From contig NZ_QYOS01000022.1 in assembly GCF_003605195.1 (NCBI RefSeq), positions 186,001 to 250,000 of the forward strand: DNA of 64,000 bases, read 5' to 3'. The DNA is from Aurantiacibacter odishensis. Lineage in GTDB: Bacteria; Pseudomonadota; Alphaproteobacteria; Sphingomonadales; Sphingomonadaceae. A model generated the notes under the pieces. That model was not told the origin of the DNA. It worked only from the letters and a program-made list of their open reading frames with translations, and did not search any database. Made by a program: the position numbers and the translations under genes. This document shows, piece after piece, positions 33,680 through 43,864 of the stretch; the first letter of the stretch is position 1, and each line of letters opens with the position of its first letter.

Positions 33680-35486
33680 CCTCAACCCCACCATCGAACG
33701 CGTGACGCAGCGCATCATCGAAAAGTCGAAGGACAGCCGCCGCGCTTATCTCGACCTGATCGACCGCGAGGCGGACAACCAGCCCGAACGCTCCGCCGTT
33801 TCCTGCTCCAACCTTGCCCACGCCTTTGCTGGCGCGCTGGAGGACCAGGAGGCGCTGAAGACCAACGCCGGGCCGAACATCGGCATCGTCTCCGCCTACA
33901 ACGACATGCTCTCCGCGCACCAGCCCTACGGGCGTTACCCCGAACGGCTGAAGATCTACGCCCGCGAAGTGGGCGCCACCGCGCAGGTCGCAGGCGGCAC
34001 GCCTGCCATGTGCGACGGGGTGACGCAGGGCGAGACGGGCATGGAACTCAGCCTCTTCAGCCGCGACGTGATCGCGCTCAGCACCGGCGTCGCGCTCTCC
34101 CACGCCATGTACGACGGAATGCTGCTGCTGGGCATCTGCGACAAGATCGTGCCGGGCCTGCTGATGGGCGCGCTGCGCTTCGGCCACTTGCCCGCCGTCT
34201 TCGTGCCCAGCGGCCCGATGCCGTCGGGCGTATCGAACAAGGAAAAGCAACGCGTTCGCCAGCTCTACGCCGAAGGCAAGGCGACGCGGGAAGAGCTGCT
34301 TGAAAGCGAGCTGGGAAGCTATCACTCGCCCGGCACCTGCACTTTCTACGGCACCGCCAATTCCAACCAGATGATGATGGAACTGATGGGCCTGCACGTG
34401 CCCGGCGCGGCCTTCTTCCAGCCCGGCACGAAAATCCGCCAGGCGCTGGACCGGGCCGCCGTGCACCGCGTGGCGGCGATGACGAAGAACGGCAACGATT
34501 TCCGCCCGCTCGGCCACTGTGTCGATGAAAAAGCCATCGTGAATGCCGCTGTCGGCCTGCTGGCAACGGGTGGTTCCACGAACCACGCCATCCACATCCC
34601 CGCCTTCGCCCGCGCGGCGGGTGTGCAGATTGACTGGACGGACCTCTCCGAACTTTCCGGCGCGGTGCCCTTGCTGGCGCGGGTCTATCCCAACGGTTCG
34701 GGCGACGTGAACCACTTCCACGACGCGGGCGGCATGGGCTTCGTGATCCGCGAACTGCTTGGCGCAGGGCTTGCCCATGCCGACGTGATCGGCGTTGGCG
34801 AGGAACGCGGCATGGCACAGTATGGGCAGGAGCCGTGGCTTGATGAAGATACGCTCGACTGGCGCGATATCGGCCCCAGCGGCGACGACGAGATGCTGCG
34901 CCCGGCTTCCGACCCATTCCAGCCCGATGGCGGGATGCGGCTGGTCCAGGGCAACCTGGGGCGTGCCTGCTTCAAGTCCTCCGCCGTGGAGCGCGAACGC
35001 TGGACCATCGAGGCACCGTGCCGCGTGTTCCAGACGCAGGGCGCGGTGAACGAGGCGTTCAAGAACGGCGAACTCGACAAGGACGTGGTGGTTGTGGTCC
35101 GCTTCCAGGGACCGCGCGCGAACGGAATGCCCGAACTGCACAAACTGACCCCGGCACTGGGCGTCTTGCAGGATCGCGGTTACCGCGTCGCGCTCGTTAC
35201 CGATGGCCGCATGAGCGGCGCGAGCGGCAAGGTGCCCTGCGCCATCCACTGCTCACCCGAAGCGCTGGGTGGTGGTCCGCTCTCGCTGCTGGAAGACGGC
35301 GACGTGGTGAAAGTCTGCGCCGAGACTGGCGAACTCTCCACCACGGCAGACCTTTCCGCCCGAACGCCCGCGCCCGACCCGGTGCCGGACATGGGCACGG
35401 GCCGCGAACTGTTCGCCATGATGCGCGCACAGGCGGACGAAGCAGAGAAAGGCGGCAGCGCGATGCTGGCCGTGGCGGGGCTGTAA
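33672..35486 (+). CDS. edd: Phosphogluconate dehydratase
   Basis: This 604-residue IlvD/Edd enzyme dehydrates 6-phosphogluconate to 2-keto-3-deoxy-6-phosphogluconate. Conserved blocks include [20 protein letters not shown] and [16 protein letters not shown], with cluster cysteines, and [13 protein letters not shown] near the C-terminus. Length is standard. It overlaps zwf and abuts glk with no spacer, the gene order known from Zymomonas. Confidence 0.97.
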   Translation: MSSLNPTIERVTQRIIEKSKDSRRAYLDLIDREADNQPERSAVSCSNLAHAFAGALEDQEALKTNAGPNIGIVSAYNDMLSAHQPYGRYPERLKIYAREVGATAQVAGGTPAMCDGVTQGETGMELSLFSRDVIALSTGVALSHAMYDGMLLLGICDKIVPGLLMGALRFGHLPAVFVPSGPMPSGVSNKEKQRVRQLYAEGKATREELLESELGSYHSPGTCTFYGTANSNQMMMELMGLHVPGAAFFQPGTKIRQALDRAAVHRVAAMTKNGNDFRPLGHCVDEKAIVNAAVGLLATGGSTNHAIHIPAFARAAGVQIDWTDLSELSGAVPLLARVYPNGSGDVNHFHDAGGMGFVIRELLGAGLAHADVIGVGEERGMAQYGQEPWLDEDTLDWRDIGPSGDDEMLRPASDPFQPDGGMRLVQGNLGRACFKSSAVERERWTIEAPCRVFQTQGAVNEAFKNGELDKDVVVVVRFQGPRANGMPELHKLTPALGVLQDRGYRVALVTDGRMSGASGKVPCAIHCSPEALGGGPLSLLEDGDVVKVCAETGELSTTADLSARTPAPDPVPDMGTGRELFAMMRAQADEAEKGGSAMLAVAGL

Positions 35487-36461
35487 ATGGAACTTGTAAC
35501 CGTAGATATCGGGGGCACCCACGCCCGCTTCGCCATCGCCACCAAGGGCGAGGACGGCACGCTCACCATGGACGAGCCGATCACGCTGCATACCGAGGAC
35601 CACGCCAGCTTCCAGACCGCGTGGGAGGACTACCGCGAACGCAAGGGCGGCACCCTACCCGATGCGGTGGCCATGGCCATTGCCGGGCCGGTGGGAGGCG
35701 AAGTCATCCGTTTCACCAACAACCCGTGGATCATTCGTCCCGCGCTGGTGGAGAGCAAGCTGGGCGTCTCGCGCTTCACCATCGTCAACGATTTCGAGGC
35801 CGTCGCCCATGCCGTGGCGCGTGCGGGTGACGACGAGTTCCTGCACCTGACCGGCCCCGAAGGTCCGCTGAAGCCCACCGGGCGCCTCTCCGTCATGGGG
35901 CCGGGCACCGGCCTTGGCGTGGCGCACCTGTTCCGCGAGCCTGACGGCACCTACCGCGTTTCGGCTACCGAGGGCGGACACATCGATTTCGCCCCGCTCG
36001 ACCCCATCGAGGATGCGATCCTCGCCCGGCTGAGGAAGCGCCACAATCGGGTTTCGGTGGAGCGCGTCGTCTCCGGCCCCGCCATCGTCGACATTTACGC
36101 CACCCTCGCCGCGCTGGAAGGCCGCGCTGTGAAGGAGCAGGACGATATCTCGATCTGGAAAGCCGGAATGGAAGGCACGGACAGCCTGGCAGCCGCCGCC
36201 ATCGACCGGTTCTGCCTGTCGCTGGGCGCGGTCGCGGGCGATATCGCCTTGGCGCAAGGCGGCTTTTCCGGCGTCGTGATCGCGGGCGGCCTTGGCTACC
36301 GGCTTCGCGAACATCTGCCCAACTCCGGCTTCGCGGAACGCTTCCGCGCGAAGGGCCGTTTCGAAAACCTGATGGCGGGCATTCCCGTCAAGCTGATTAC
36401 CCATCCCCAGCCCGGCCTGTTCGGCGCGGCAGCGGCATTCATCCAGAGCCACGGAGACTGA
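35487..36461 (+). CDS. glk: Glucokinase
   Basis: This 324-residue Glk-family kinase phosphorylates glucose. It has the ATP-binding DIGGTHARFAIA (residues 6-17), the substrate region VNDFEAVAHAV and GPGTGLGVAHL, and a second phosphate-binding segment FSGVVIAGGLGYR near the C-terminus. It starts directly after the edd stop, so expression is coupled to zwf-edd. Confidence 0.95.
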   Translation: MELVTVDIGGTHARFAIATKGEDGTLTMDEPITLHTEDHASFQTAWEDYRERKGGTLPDAVAMAIAGPVGGEVIRFTNNPWIIRPALVESKLGVSRFTIVNDFEAVAHAVARAGDDEFLHLTGPEGPLKPTGRLSVMGPGTGLGVAHLFREPDGTYRVSATEGGHIDFAPLDPIEDAILARLRKRHNRVSVERVVSGPAIVDIYATLAALEGRAVKEQDDISIWKAGMEGTDSLAAAAIDRFCLSLGAVAGDIALAQGGFSGVVIAGGLGYRLREHLPNSGFAERFRAKGRFENLMAGIPVKLITHPQPGLFGAAAAFIQSHGD

Positions 36462-36467
36462 CGACCC

Positions 36468-37088
36468 ATGAGCGCACCCGACAACATCGAGGAAATCATG
36501 CTCTCGGCCCCGGTCATCCCGGTGCTGGTGGTGGACGATCCGGCTGAGGCACGCCCCATTGCGGAAGCACTGGTGGCAGGCGGCCTGAAGGTTCTGGAAG
36601 TCACCTTGCGCACCGATGCCGCGATCGAGGTGATCAAGCGCATGAACCTCGTCCCCGGGGCCATCGTGGGCGCGGGCACCGTCACCAACCGTGACGATCT
36701 GGACAGGGCGCTGGCCGCAGGTGCCGAGTTCATCGTTTCCCCCGGCCTGACGGAACCGCTGGGGCGCGCCGCGATCAAGAGCGGAGTGCCTTTCCTGCCC
36801 GGCATCGCCACGGCGGGCGAATTGATGGCGGGCCTCGACATGGGGCTTACCCATTTCAAGTTCTTCCCGGCGATGGCGAACGGCGGCATCCCGGCGCTGA
36901 AGGCGCTCACCTCGGTCTTCGGCAAGTGCAAGTTCTGCCCCACCGGCGGCATCACCCCCGAAACCGCGCCCGACTGGCTGGCGATGGAGCAGGTGCTGTG
37001 CGTAGGCGGCAGCTGGGTCGCACCAAAGGGCGCCTCGACCGAGGAAATTCGCAAACTGGCAGAAGAAGCTGCGGAGATGGGCAAATGA
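36468..37088 (+). CDS. eda: 2-keto-3-deoxy-6-phosphogluconate aldolase
   Basis: This 206-residue aldolase splits KDPG into pyruvate and glyceraldehyde-3-phosphate. The Schiff-base Lys is in THFKFFPA, with LEVTLRTDAAIE, GAGTVTN and CPTGGITPE as flanking family motifs. It is six bases after glk and overlaps the next gene by ATGA, completing the Entner-Doudoroff operon. Confidence 0.96.
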   Translation: MSAPDNIEEIMLSAPVIPVLVVDDPAEARPIAEALVAGGLKVLEVTLRTDAAIEVIKRMNLVPGAIVGAGTVTNRDDLDRALAAGAEFIVSPGLTEPLGRAAIKSGVPFLPGIATAGELMAGLDMGLTHFKFFPAMANGGIPALKALTSVFGKCKFCPTGGITPETAPDWLAMEQVLCVGGSWVAPKGASTEEIRKLAEEAAEMGK

Positions 37089-39859
37089 GCGGCGTCGCAG
37101 ACCTGACCCAGCGCCTGCAGGACCTGCACCAGCGCACGGTGGAGACCCCGCAGTTCAACCCGGTGTTCCAGCTCGCGCACGAACTGTCGCGCAAGCTGGA
37201 AGGTGGCGAGATGACGCTCGACGATTTCGAGGCGCTGATCGCCGAACTGGAAGTCGCGGCACTGGAAGAACGGGCGGACCGGCTGGAATGCATGGTCGCC
37301 CCCATCGGCAGCGATGCCAACGAGGCAGCGCTGGCCGAAGCGCTGGAGAAGGACGACTTCGCCAAGTTCCGCCAGCAGTGGGAGCGCCCACAGCTCCACG
37401 CGGTTTTCACCGCCCACCCCACTTTCCTCCTGACGCCCGAACAGTCGGACGCGGTGGCGAGCGCCGCCAGCCACGGCACCCCGATTACGTCCGATTGCAT
37501 CGGCGGGGAGCGGCCCGAAGTCACCTTGTCCTACGAGCATGACCGCGCCATGCGTGCCATTGCCCATGCGCAGGACGCGCGCGACGCGATCGTCGCGCAG
37601 CTTCTCTCCCACGCACAGAAGCAATGGCCGGACCAGTGGCACGAGCTTGCCCCCCTGCCCTTCCGCTTCGCCAGTTGGGTGGGTTACGACATGGACGGGC
37701 GGACCGACATCACCTGGTCCAATTCCATCGGCTTCCGCCTGACGGAAAAGGCCGAACGCCTTTCCCGCTACGTCGCTTCGCTCGAAGTCATCGACGCCGA
37801 TCACGCGCTGCTTTCCGAATTGCGCCCCGCAGCGGATTACGCCGCAGAGCGGGCCGAGGATTTCTCGGCCGACCTTTCCGATCCCGCCGCGCTTTCGGTC
37901 GCCGCCAACCGGCTGACGGCCAGCGATCCGCGCAAGCTCCTGAGTCTGTCGCGCTACATCGATGCGCTGGAGGATGAGGCGAAGACCTCCGACGATGCGA
38001 AGCGCGCCGTGGCGCTCAAGACGCTCGCCGCCGCCATGCGCGCCGATGGGCTCGGCATGGGCTGGATCCATTTCCGCGTGAATGCCAAGCAGCTTCACAA
38101 CGCCATCCGCCGCCGGATCGACCCGGATGGCAACCTCGACCTCGCCAGCAAGGGCGCGGTGGTGCATCTCAACCGCGCGATCGAGCAGATCGAGCCGCGC
38201 CGCAGCAACTTCGGCGCACTGGCGATCGAGGCCAGCACGGCCATTCGCCAGTTCCTCGCCATGGCGCAGATCCTCGCCCATATCGACGAGGACGCGCCGA
38301 TCCGCATGCTGATCGCGGAGTGCGAGGAACCGGCAACGGTGCTCGCCGCGCTCTATTTCGCCAAGCTGTTCGGGATCGAGGACAAGGTCGACGTATCGCC
38401 CCTGTTCGAAACCGAGACCGCGCTGGAACACGGCGGCCGCTTCCTCGATGAATTGCTGGCCGAGCCCGTTTACCAGGAATACGCGAAGAAGCGTGGCCGC
38501 GTGGCGATTCAAACCGGCTTCTCAGACGCCGGGCGCTTCGTCGGGCAGATCCCCGCCAGCCTCGCGATCGAGCGTCTGCAGGGCCGCCTTGCCGCTGCCA
38601 TCGACGACAACGGGCTGAACTATGTCGCGGCGCTGATCTTCAACACCCACGGCGAATCCATGGGCCGCGGCGCGCACCCCACCAAGATGGCGGACAGGCT
38701 GGAATGGGCGCTCTCACCCTGGGCACGGCGCCGTTTCGCCCGCGCCGGCATTCCGCTGGAGCCGGAAGTCAGCTTCCAGGGCGGCGATGGCTACCTGTGG
38801 TTTTCCACCCCCGAACTGGCGCGCGCCATGCTCACCCGCATCGCCGTGCTTCGTCCCGCGCAGGCGGATACCGACGTGCCGAAGGACGTGTTCTACCAGC
38901 GCACGGACCTCAGTCTCGATTTCTACCGCGCGGTGAAGGAACACCAGCGCGATCACCTGGAAAGCCGCACCTACAGCCGTGCGATCACCGCCTTCGGCCT
39001 CGGCCTGCTCAACTCCACCGGCAGCCGCGTCAGTCGCCGCCAGAGCGACCTTTCCGCCGATCGCGAGATGTCCTTGCGGCAGATCCGCGCCATCCCGCAC
39101 AATTCCATCCTGCAGCAGCTGGGCTACCCGGTGAACGTGATCGCCGGGATCGGCGAGGCGGCGGACGGCAATTACGAGGAAATCGGCGCGCTGCTCGCTG
39201 AAAGCCCGCGCGGGCGCGAACTCGTCCGTCTCGTGCGCGCCGCCAATGCGCTCGCCAGCGTGAAGACCGTGGCTGCCCACGGCGAACTGTTCAACTCCGC
39301 CTACTGGGCCAGTCGCCCCTATCGCGGCACGGAGGGGCACCTGACCGCCGCCTGCCAGGCGCTGAGCGAATATCTGGTGAAGGACGACCGCGTCGGCACC
39401 TTCCGCCGCCTCGCCAGCCGTTTGCGGGTGGATGCGATGAAGTTGCATCGCCTGCTGGACCATGTTCCGGACGATGCCCCGACCGACAACCGCGAAGACA
39501 AGCGCCGCATGATCGGCGTGCTACAGTCGCTGCGCCTCGCGCTGCTGCAAGCCATGTTCATCCGCGCCGTCAGCGTGCCGGTGTTCAGCCGCGCCAACGA
39601 CGTGAGCCGCGACGACGTGCTGGAAATGGTCTTCACCCTGCGGATAGACGACGCGCTGGCGCAACTGCGGCGGGCCTACCCCACGCATTTCCCGCGCATC
39701 GCCCGTTTCGACCTGACCGAGCCGACCGACTGGCCCGACGGCAGCGACGAGGGTTACGAGGCCATCCACCGCGACTACATCGACCCGATCGAGCGCGCCT
39801 ACGGCCTCTCCCTGCGCATCACCACGGCCATCGCCAACGTGTTCGGAGCGCATGGCTGA
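37085..39859 (+). CDS. Divergent phosphoenolpyruvate carboxylase-like protein
   Basis: This 924-residue protein follows the PEP carboxylase plan: FTAHPTFLL near residue 105, matching the catalytic-His block TAHPTE, then a long alpha-helical body, and SRRQSDLSADREMSLRQIRAIPHN late in the protein. The usual HGRGGTVGRGG loop is changed to THGESMGRGAHP, which keeps one His and one Arg but loses the glycine-rich spacing. PEPC makes oxaloacetate from PEP and bicarbonate. Membership is clear at the fold level; activity is less certain. It starts inside the eda stop (ATGA), placing anaplerosis under the glucose operon. I would expect pyruvate metabolism to be coordinated. Confidence 0.75.
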   Translation: MSGVADLTQRLQDLHQRTVETPQFNPVFQLAHELSRKLEGGEMTLDDFEALIAELEVAALEERADRLECMVAPIGSDANEAALAEALEKDDFAKFRQQWERPQLHAVFTAHPTFLLTPEQSDAVASAASHGTPITSDCIGGERPEVTLSYEHDRAMRAIAHAQDARDAIVAQLLSHAQKQWPDQWHELAPLPFRFASWVGYDMDGRTDITWSNSIGFRLTEKAERLSRYVASLEVIDADHALLSELRPAADYAAERAEDFSADLSDPAALSVAANRLTASDPRKLLSLSRYIDALEDEAKTSDDAKRAVALKTLAAAMRADGLGMGWIHFRVNAKQLHNAIRRRIDPDGNLDLASKGAVVHLNRAIEQIEPRRSNFGALAIEASTAIRQFLAMAQILAHIDEDAPIRMLIAECEEPATVLAALYFAKLFGIEDKVDVSPLFETETALEHGGRFLDELLAEPVYQEYAKKRGRVAIQTGFSDAGRFVGQIPASLAIERLQGRLAAAIDDNGLNYVAALIFNTHGESMGRGAHPTKMADRLEWALSPWARRRFARAGIPLEPEVSFQGGDGYLWFSTPELARAMLTRIAVLRPAQADTDVPKDVFYQRTDLSLDFYRAVKEHQRDHLESRTYSRAITAFGLGLLNSTGSRVSRRQSDLSADREMSLRQIRAIPHNSILQQLGYPVNVIAGIGEAADGNYEEIGALLAESPRGRELVRLVRAANALASVKTVAAHGELFNSAYWASRPYRGTEGHLTAACQALSEYLVKDDRVGTFRRLASRLRVDAMKLHRLLDHVPDDAPTDNREDKRRMIGVLQSLRLALLQAMFIRAVSVPVFSRANDVSRDDVLEMVFTLRIDDALAQLRRAYPTHFPRIARFDLTEPTDWPDGSDEGYEAIHRDYIDPIERAYGLSLRITTAIANVFGAHG

Positions 39860-39953
39860 GCTGACGTAGACAGCCCCGCCGCATCGTTCCAAACAGGGAC
39901 GCTGCAGTGCTCTCCGCTGGATTTTGCGCGCGTTCGGGCGCAGGATGCGCGGC

Positions 39954-40622
39954 ATGAACACGAGCTTCAAATGGATTGGCGCGCTCGCCCTTGCCATCAC
40001 GGCAACGTTCGGCGGCGCGATGGCGTTCACGCACGGCACCGACGCGCAGGAAAGCGACATTATCGCAGGCAGTGCCGCCGCGGTGGATGAGGCTATCGAG
40101 TTCGTCGCCAAGGAAGTGGTGCAGGAAACCCCGGCTTACGATCCGGACGATCCGTTCGTCATCAAGCGCGTGCTGCCTATCGAAGGGCCGATCAAATACG
40201 GCGAATGGCACTGGGACGACGAAGGTATCCCCGATGGCCCGCTGGTGATGACGGTGGACCTGCAGGCTCGCGTGATCTCGGTTTTCCGCAATGGCTACGA
40301 AATCGGCGCGGCCGCAGCGCTATTGGGCACGCCGGAGCATCCCACGCCTGTCGGCACATTCCCGATCCTGACCAAGGAACGCCACAACGTTTCCGAAAAA
40401 TACGGCAACGCGCCGATGCCCTGGACCCTGCGCCTCACGTGGGACGGGGTGGCCGTTCACGGCGGCTCCACCGTGGAAGTGGGCTACGCCAGCCACGGCT
40501 GCATCGGCGTGCCGGACGAATTCGCATCGCGGCTGTTCGACATTGCCAACGTGGGCGACGTTGTCATCATCACCGACGGCGTGATGACGGGAGTCGGCGG
40601 GTCGCTTTCGACCGAAAGCTAG
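39954..40622 (+). CDS. L,D-transpeptidase (YkuD) domain protein
   Basis: This 222-residue protein has an N-terminal signal/anchor helix (WIGALALAITATFGGAMAF) and a YkuD catalytic domain with VAVHGG and SHGCIGVPDE, giving the catalytic Cys. The canonical SHGCVRL has Arg after the Cys-x; here Gly-Val follows. YkuD enzymes cross-link peptidoglycan or attach proteins to it. ATG 39954 is preferred since AGGA lies eight bases before it. It converges on tilS with a four-base overlap. Confidence 0.88.
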   Translation: MNTSFKWIGALALAITATFGGAMAFTHGTDAQESDIIAGSAAAVDEAIEFVAKEVVQETPAYDPDDPFVIKRVLPIEGPIKYGEWHWDDEGIPDGPLVMTVDLQARVISVFRNGYEIGAAAALLGTPEHPTPVGTFPILTKERHNVSEKYGNAPMPWTLRLTWDGVAVHGGSTVEVGYASHGCIGVPDEFASRLFDIANVGDVVIITDGVMTGVGGSLSTES

Positions 40623-41578
40623 CCTGTCCGGCGGGGCGGCTCGCGCGTCAGCAACCACTGCTCACCTTCGATCTTCGCCAGCACCCCTGCAAGGTTTCCT
40701 CCCTGGCCTGCTTCGAGGCGGAGCAGCAGCCTTGCAACATCCCCGCCGCGTGGCCGCCCGCCCAGCCGCTCCATCACTTCTGCCAGAAGCCGCCTGTTCA
40801 TTTCGCGCGAGGGGCCGGGCCTCAGGACGAACCCGTTCGGTGTTTCGGTCACCATTTCCGGCCAGAGTAGCGCGGCGTAGGCCTGAAGCGCCTCATAGGC
40901 TTCGGCGACATTGCTGGCCGATATGGCAAGCGAGGTGGTATCGAGCCATTCGCACCCGGCCAGCGCGCCGCGCATTCGCACGCGATCGAAGCGGTCGTCT
41001 GCATTGCTGGGATCATGCGCGACGCGCTGCCCCGCCGCCGCGACCACCTCTTCCAGTTCCGCTCGGCGGAAGCGAAGAAGTGGGCGAACGATGCGAATGC
41101 CGGTTTGCCCGAGCGGCTGCGAATGGCGCACACCGGCGAGACCGGCCACCCCGCTGCCGCGATTGAGCCGCATGAGCATTGTCTCGGCCTGATCGTCGGC
41201 GTGATGAGCCGTCGCGATGGCTGAAAGTTCGCTCCGGCTCGCCCAGGCACCCAGCGCATCGTAACGCGCCTCTCTCGCGTTCGCCTGCATGTTGCCTTCG
41301 CCGACCTGCACGCTTAGCACCTCGCACGACAGCCCGCGCTCTTCGCAGACAGCGACCACGAGCGCGCATTCGTCCTTCGCTTCAGAACGCAGGCCGTGGT
41401 CGACCGTGGCGACTTCGAAGCCACCGGGAATCGCCTCGTGCGCCAGCAGCAGCATGGCCATCGAATCCGTCCCGCCGCTGACGGCGAGGCCGATCCTTGC
41501 GCCGGACGGATTCAGCCAGTCGAGCGCCTGCCTGAAGCGCTCGACCAGTTCGCGGTCAATTGCAGTCGACGCGGCCAC
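40619..41578 (-). CDS. tilS: tRNA(Ile)-lysidine synthase
   Basis: The protein is 319 residues from a GTG at 41578. The ATP pyrophosphatase loop is AVSGGTDSMAML, followed by VDHGLR and THHADDQAETMLMRLNRGSG-type segments. It modifies the wobble C of tRNA-Ile(CAU) to lysidine and is essential. The start codon is uncertain; the frame is open further upstream into cpoB, and GTG 41578 gives a normal N-terminus with a 23-base overlap of cpoB. This copy appears to have only a short or no C-terminal substrate-binding domain, as in many alphaproteobacteria. Confidence 0.9.
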   Translation of the reverse strand: MAASTAIDRELVERFRQALDWLNPSGARIGLAVSGGTDSMAMLLLAHEAIPGGFEVATVDHGLRSEAKDECALVVAVCEERGLSCEVLSVQVGEGNMQANAREARYDALGAWASRSELSAIATAHHADDQAETMLMRLNRGSGVAGLAGVRHSQPLGQTGIRIVRPLLRFRRAELEEVVAAAGQRVAHDPSNADDRFDRVRMRGALAGCEWLDTTSLAISASNVAEAYEALQAYAALLWPEMVTETPNGFVLRPGPSREMNRRLLAEVMERLGGRPRGGDVARLLLRLEAGQGGNLAGVLAKIEGEQWLLTREPPRRTG

Positions 41579-42536
41579 CGAGGTTTTGGTACTGCGTTTG
41601 CAGGCGGCCAGCGGCGAGCGCCGGGTAAGTGTCACCGAACTCGGCGAGAGCAATGCAGGCGCGGCGGGTATCGCCCAGCGCGATCATGCTTTCGGCAAGG
41701 TACAGCAGGCTGTCGGGCGCGCGGGCGGCGCTGGAATCGGCCTGGTAGTTGTCGAAGAAGTGCGTCGCGGCGGCGCGCGGCTCGCCCGCGTCGAGGAAAG
41801 CGCGGCCCAGCAGGTTGCGGCCATAGGTGGTGCGCCAGTGATCCGGATAGCGTTCCACGAACAGCGCGAGCTGCTGCTGCGCTTCGGGATAGAAGCCCGC
41901 ATCCCACAGGCGGAACCCGTAAACGTACTCGTCGTCGCCCTCGTCACCCGTGGCGGGCTTGGCGATGCCCTGCACTGCTTCCACGCGTGCTGGCGTGGGG
42001 CCTGCTGCGACTTCCGCTTCGCTCTCTACCGGAGCGAGTTCCGCGGTATCTTCGCCATCGCCCGGCACCGGGATCACGCCGCTGGGACCGGAGCTGGCCC
42101 CCGTCGAACCGGCAGAGGCGCTGGTGCCCCCGCTGACGCCGCGCGTCTCCAGGGCGTCGAGGCGCGTTTCGACGGAGGTAAGCGCGTTCTCGTTCACCTC
42201 TGTCGCCGCAGTCAAGCGGGCGAGCTGCTGCTCGATCGCGTCGAGCCGGGCCAGCACATCCGTCAGGGCCGACGTCGTGGGTTGCGGCGTGGTGGTCTGC
42301 ACGGGATTGCTCTGCGGCGTGATTTCCGGCTCGAAGAACCGGTCGTCCCCGCCGGGGAAGACCGCGCGCTGAAGCGCGTTGATCTGGCTTTCGATCCGCC
42401 GCAGCCGGTCATCGCTTTGCGCAGCGGCAGGCAGCGGCACGGCGACGGCCACCATCCCCGCACAGATGGCGGCGCGCGTAAGGGTGAAAGTCGGTTTCGA
42501 CCTTGAAAGCATTGCCGAGGTTCTCCTCAAATCCAT
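41556..42536 (-). CDS. cpoB: Cell division coordinator CpoB (YbgF) homologue
   Basis: This 326-residue periplasmic protein has a signal peptide ending PAAAQS, a coiled-coil region (about 42-135) with a Thr/Pro-rich break, a low-complexity Ser/Gly segment (about 133-160) and three C-terminal TPR-like repeats starting at YGFRLWDAGFYPEAQ. CpoB links Tol-Pal and peptidoglycan synthesis during constriction. tol-pal genes are not adjacent here; the next gene is tilS, overlapping the end. A second ATG at residue 9 is an alternative start. Confidence 0.85.
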   Translation of the reverse strand: MDLRRTSAMLSRSKPTFTLTRAAICAGMVAVAVPLPAAAQSDDRLRRIESQINALQRAVFPGGDDRFFEPEITPQSNPVQTTTPQPTTSALTDVLARLDAIEQQLARLTAATEVNENALTSVETRLDALETRGVSGGTSASAGSTGASSGPSGVIPVPGDGEDTAELAPVESEAEVAAGPTPARVEAVQGIAKPATGDEGDDEYVYGFRLWDAGFYPEAQQQLALFVERYPDHWRTTYGRNLLGRAFLDAGEPRAAATHFFDNYQADSSAARAPDSLLYLAESMIALGDTRRACIALAEFGDTYPALAAGRLQTQYQNLGGRVDCN

Positions 42537-42650
42537 ATTCGGCGCAAAGACACGGTAAGGCCATGCCAGTTGCGACCAAGATAGACGATTAACGCGGGCG
42601 TGAAAGGCGCAGCGATGCGCATTTCCCCCGTGAAGATATGGGTGCTTCGC

Positions 42651-43763
42651 CTATTCGACTTCGGGCGAAACGCCGCCTTCGCCAGGCTCGGCCGGTTCGG
42701 CGCGTGGCGGCGCGGTGGCCGCAGGCGAAGGCTCGGGCGTTGCCGTCGGCGTCGGGGTTGCCGTGGCGGCAGGCGTCGTCCGGGCAGGCGTGGGTGTTGA
42801 CGTGGGGGACGGCGCAACGGTGCGCGACGGCTGCGGGGCTGGTGTCGACGCGGGCTGCGTTGCCGGTTCGCTCGATTGCGCAGGCTGAGTAGCCGGAGCA
42901 GCGGGCGTACCAAGGCCAAAGCCGATGGTGGCAACGCCGCCTTCGCGCGACAGCAGCGCATCGGCGGAAATCGGCACGTCGGAAATCGTCTCGACTGCGG
43001 TCGACAGCTTGCGCACCGGCCTGCCGCCGATGGTGATGGCGAGGCGATCGGGCCTGCCGGTGATGATCTGCGGATTGGGCGCATCGGCGGGAATGGTGAA
43101 AGTGTCACCCTCGCGCATGGTGCCTTCCTGCAACACGCGGCCCTCCCCGTCGTAGAAGCGCACCCAGGTCTCGCCTTCGGCCGTGAACACGACAGGTCCG
43201 TCCGGCTCTTCCGCCACGGCTTGCTGCGGCTGCTGTTGCTGCGCCGCCTGCCGTGCCGCTTCGGCTTCGGCCTGCTCCTGCTGTTCCTGCTCGACCAGCG
43301 AGGGAATTTCGGCAGCGGGCGCAAACAGGGCGCGAGCGGCGAAGAAAATGCCGATCAGCAGGATCACCACGGCGAACAGCGAGAAATACAGGAGCCGACC
43401 GCCCGGCGCGCGCGAGGGATCGCCGGGCTCGAACGAGCCGCCGCCGCGCCTTTGCTGCTCGTAGCGTTCGTTGACTGCGGCCTCGTCCAGTTCCTCGCGC
43501 ATGAGGCCGACGATTTCTTCCTGATCCAGTCCGACGGTCTTGGCATAGGTGCGGGCGAAGCCCAGCACGTAGGTGCGGCCGGGCAAGCCCTCCAGGTCGG
43601 CGGTTTCCAGGCTTTCCAGATGGCGACGCGAGATACGGGTTTCCGACGCGACCTGTTCCAGCGTCAGGCCCTTGCGTTCACGCGCGGCGCGCAGCCTGGC
43701 ACCTGCGGTTGCCGCGGCTTCGTTGGAATTGTCTTGCAATGTCTCGTCTTCAGTGTCGGTCAT
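42651..43763 (-). CDS. RodZ-like HTH/transmembrane protein
   Basis: This 370-residue protein has a cytoplasmic HTH_25 domain (about 20-90), a single membrane helix (about 125-147), a Gln/Ala-rich linker, a DUF4115 domain (about 190-265) and a Pro/Thr/Ala-rich tail. This is the RodZ layout; RodZ links MreB to the envelope. The low-complexity tail is unusually long. ATG 43763 is chosen because it gives the standard TDTEDETLQ start, while upstream Met codons add no conserved sequence. The frame is minus strand, between cpoB and ptsP. Confidence 0.82.
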   Translation of the reverse strand: MTDTEDETLQDNSNEAAATAGARLRAARERKGLTLEQVASETRISRRHLESLETADLEGLPGRTYVLGFARTYAKTVGLDQEEIVGLMREELDEAAVNERYEQQRRGGGSFEPGDPSRAPGGRLLYFSLFAVVILLIGIFFAARALFAPAAEIPSLVEQEQQEQAEAEAARQAAQQQQPQQAVAEEPDGPVVFTAEGETWVRFYDGEGRVLQEGTMREGDTFTIPADAPNPQIITGRPDRLAITIGGRPVRKLSTAVETISDVPISADALLSREGGVATIGFGLGTPAAPATQPAQSSEPATQPASTPAPQPSRTVAPSPTSTPTPARTTPAATATPTPTATPEPSPAATAPPRAEPAEPGEGGVSPEVE

Positions 43764-43864
43764 GACCGCTCCAGCAGGAATGATGCTGGGTTGTTTGCGA
43801 ACCCTTGGCGCGCACCCCAATCGACCAAGCCCCGCAGAGTCAAGCGATTGTGCGGCGCAAAAGC

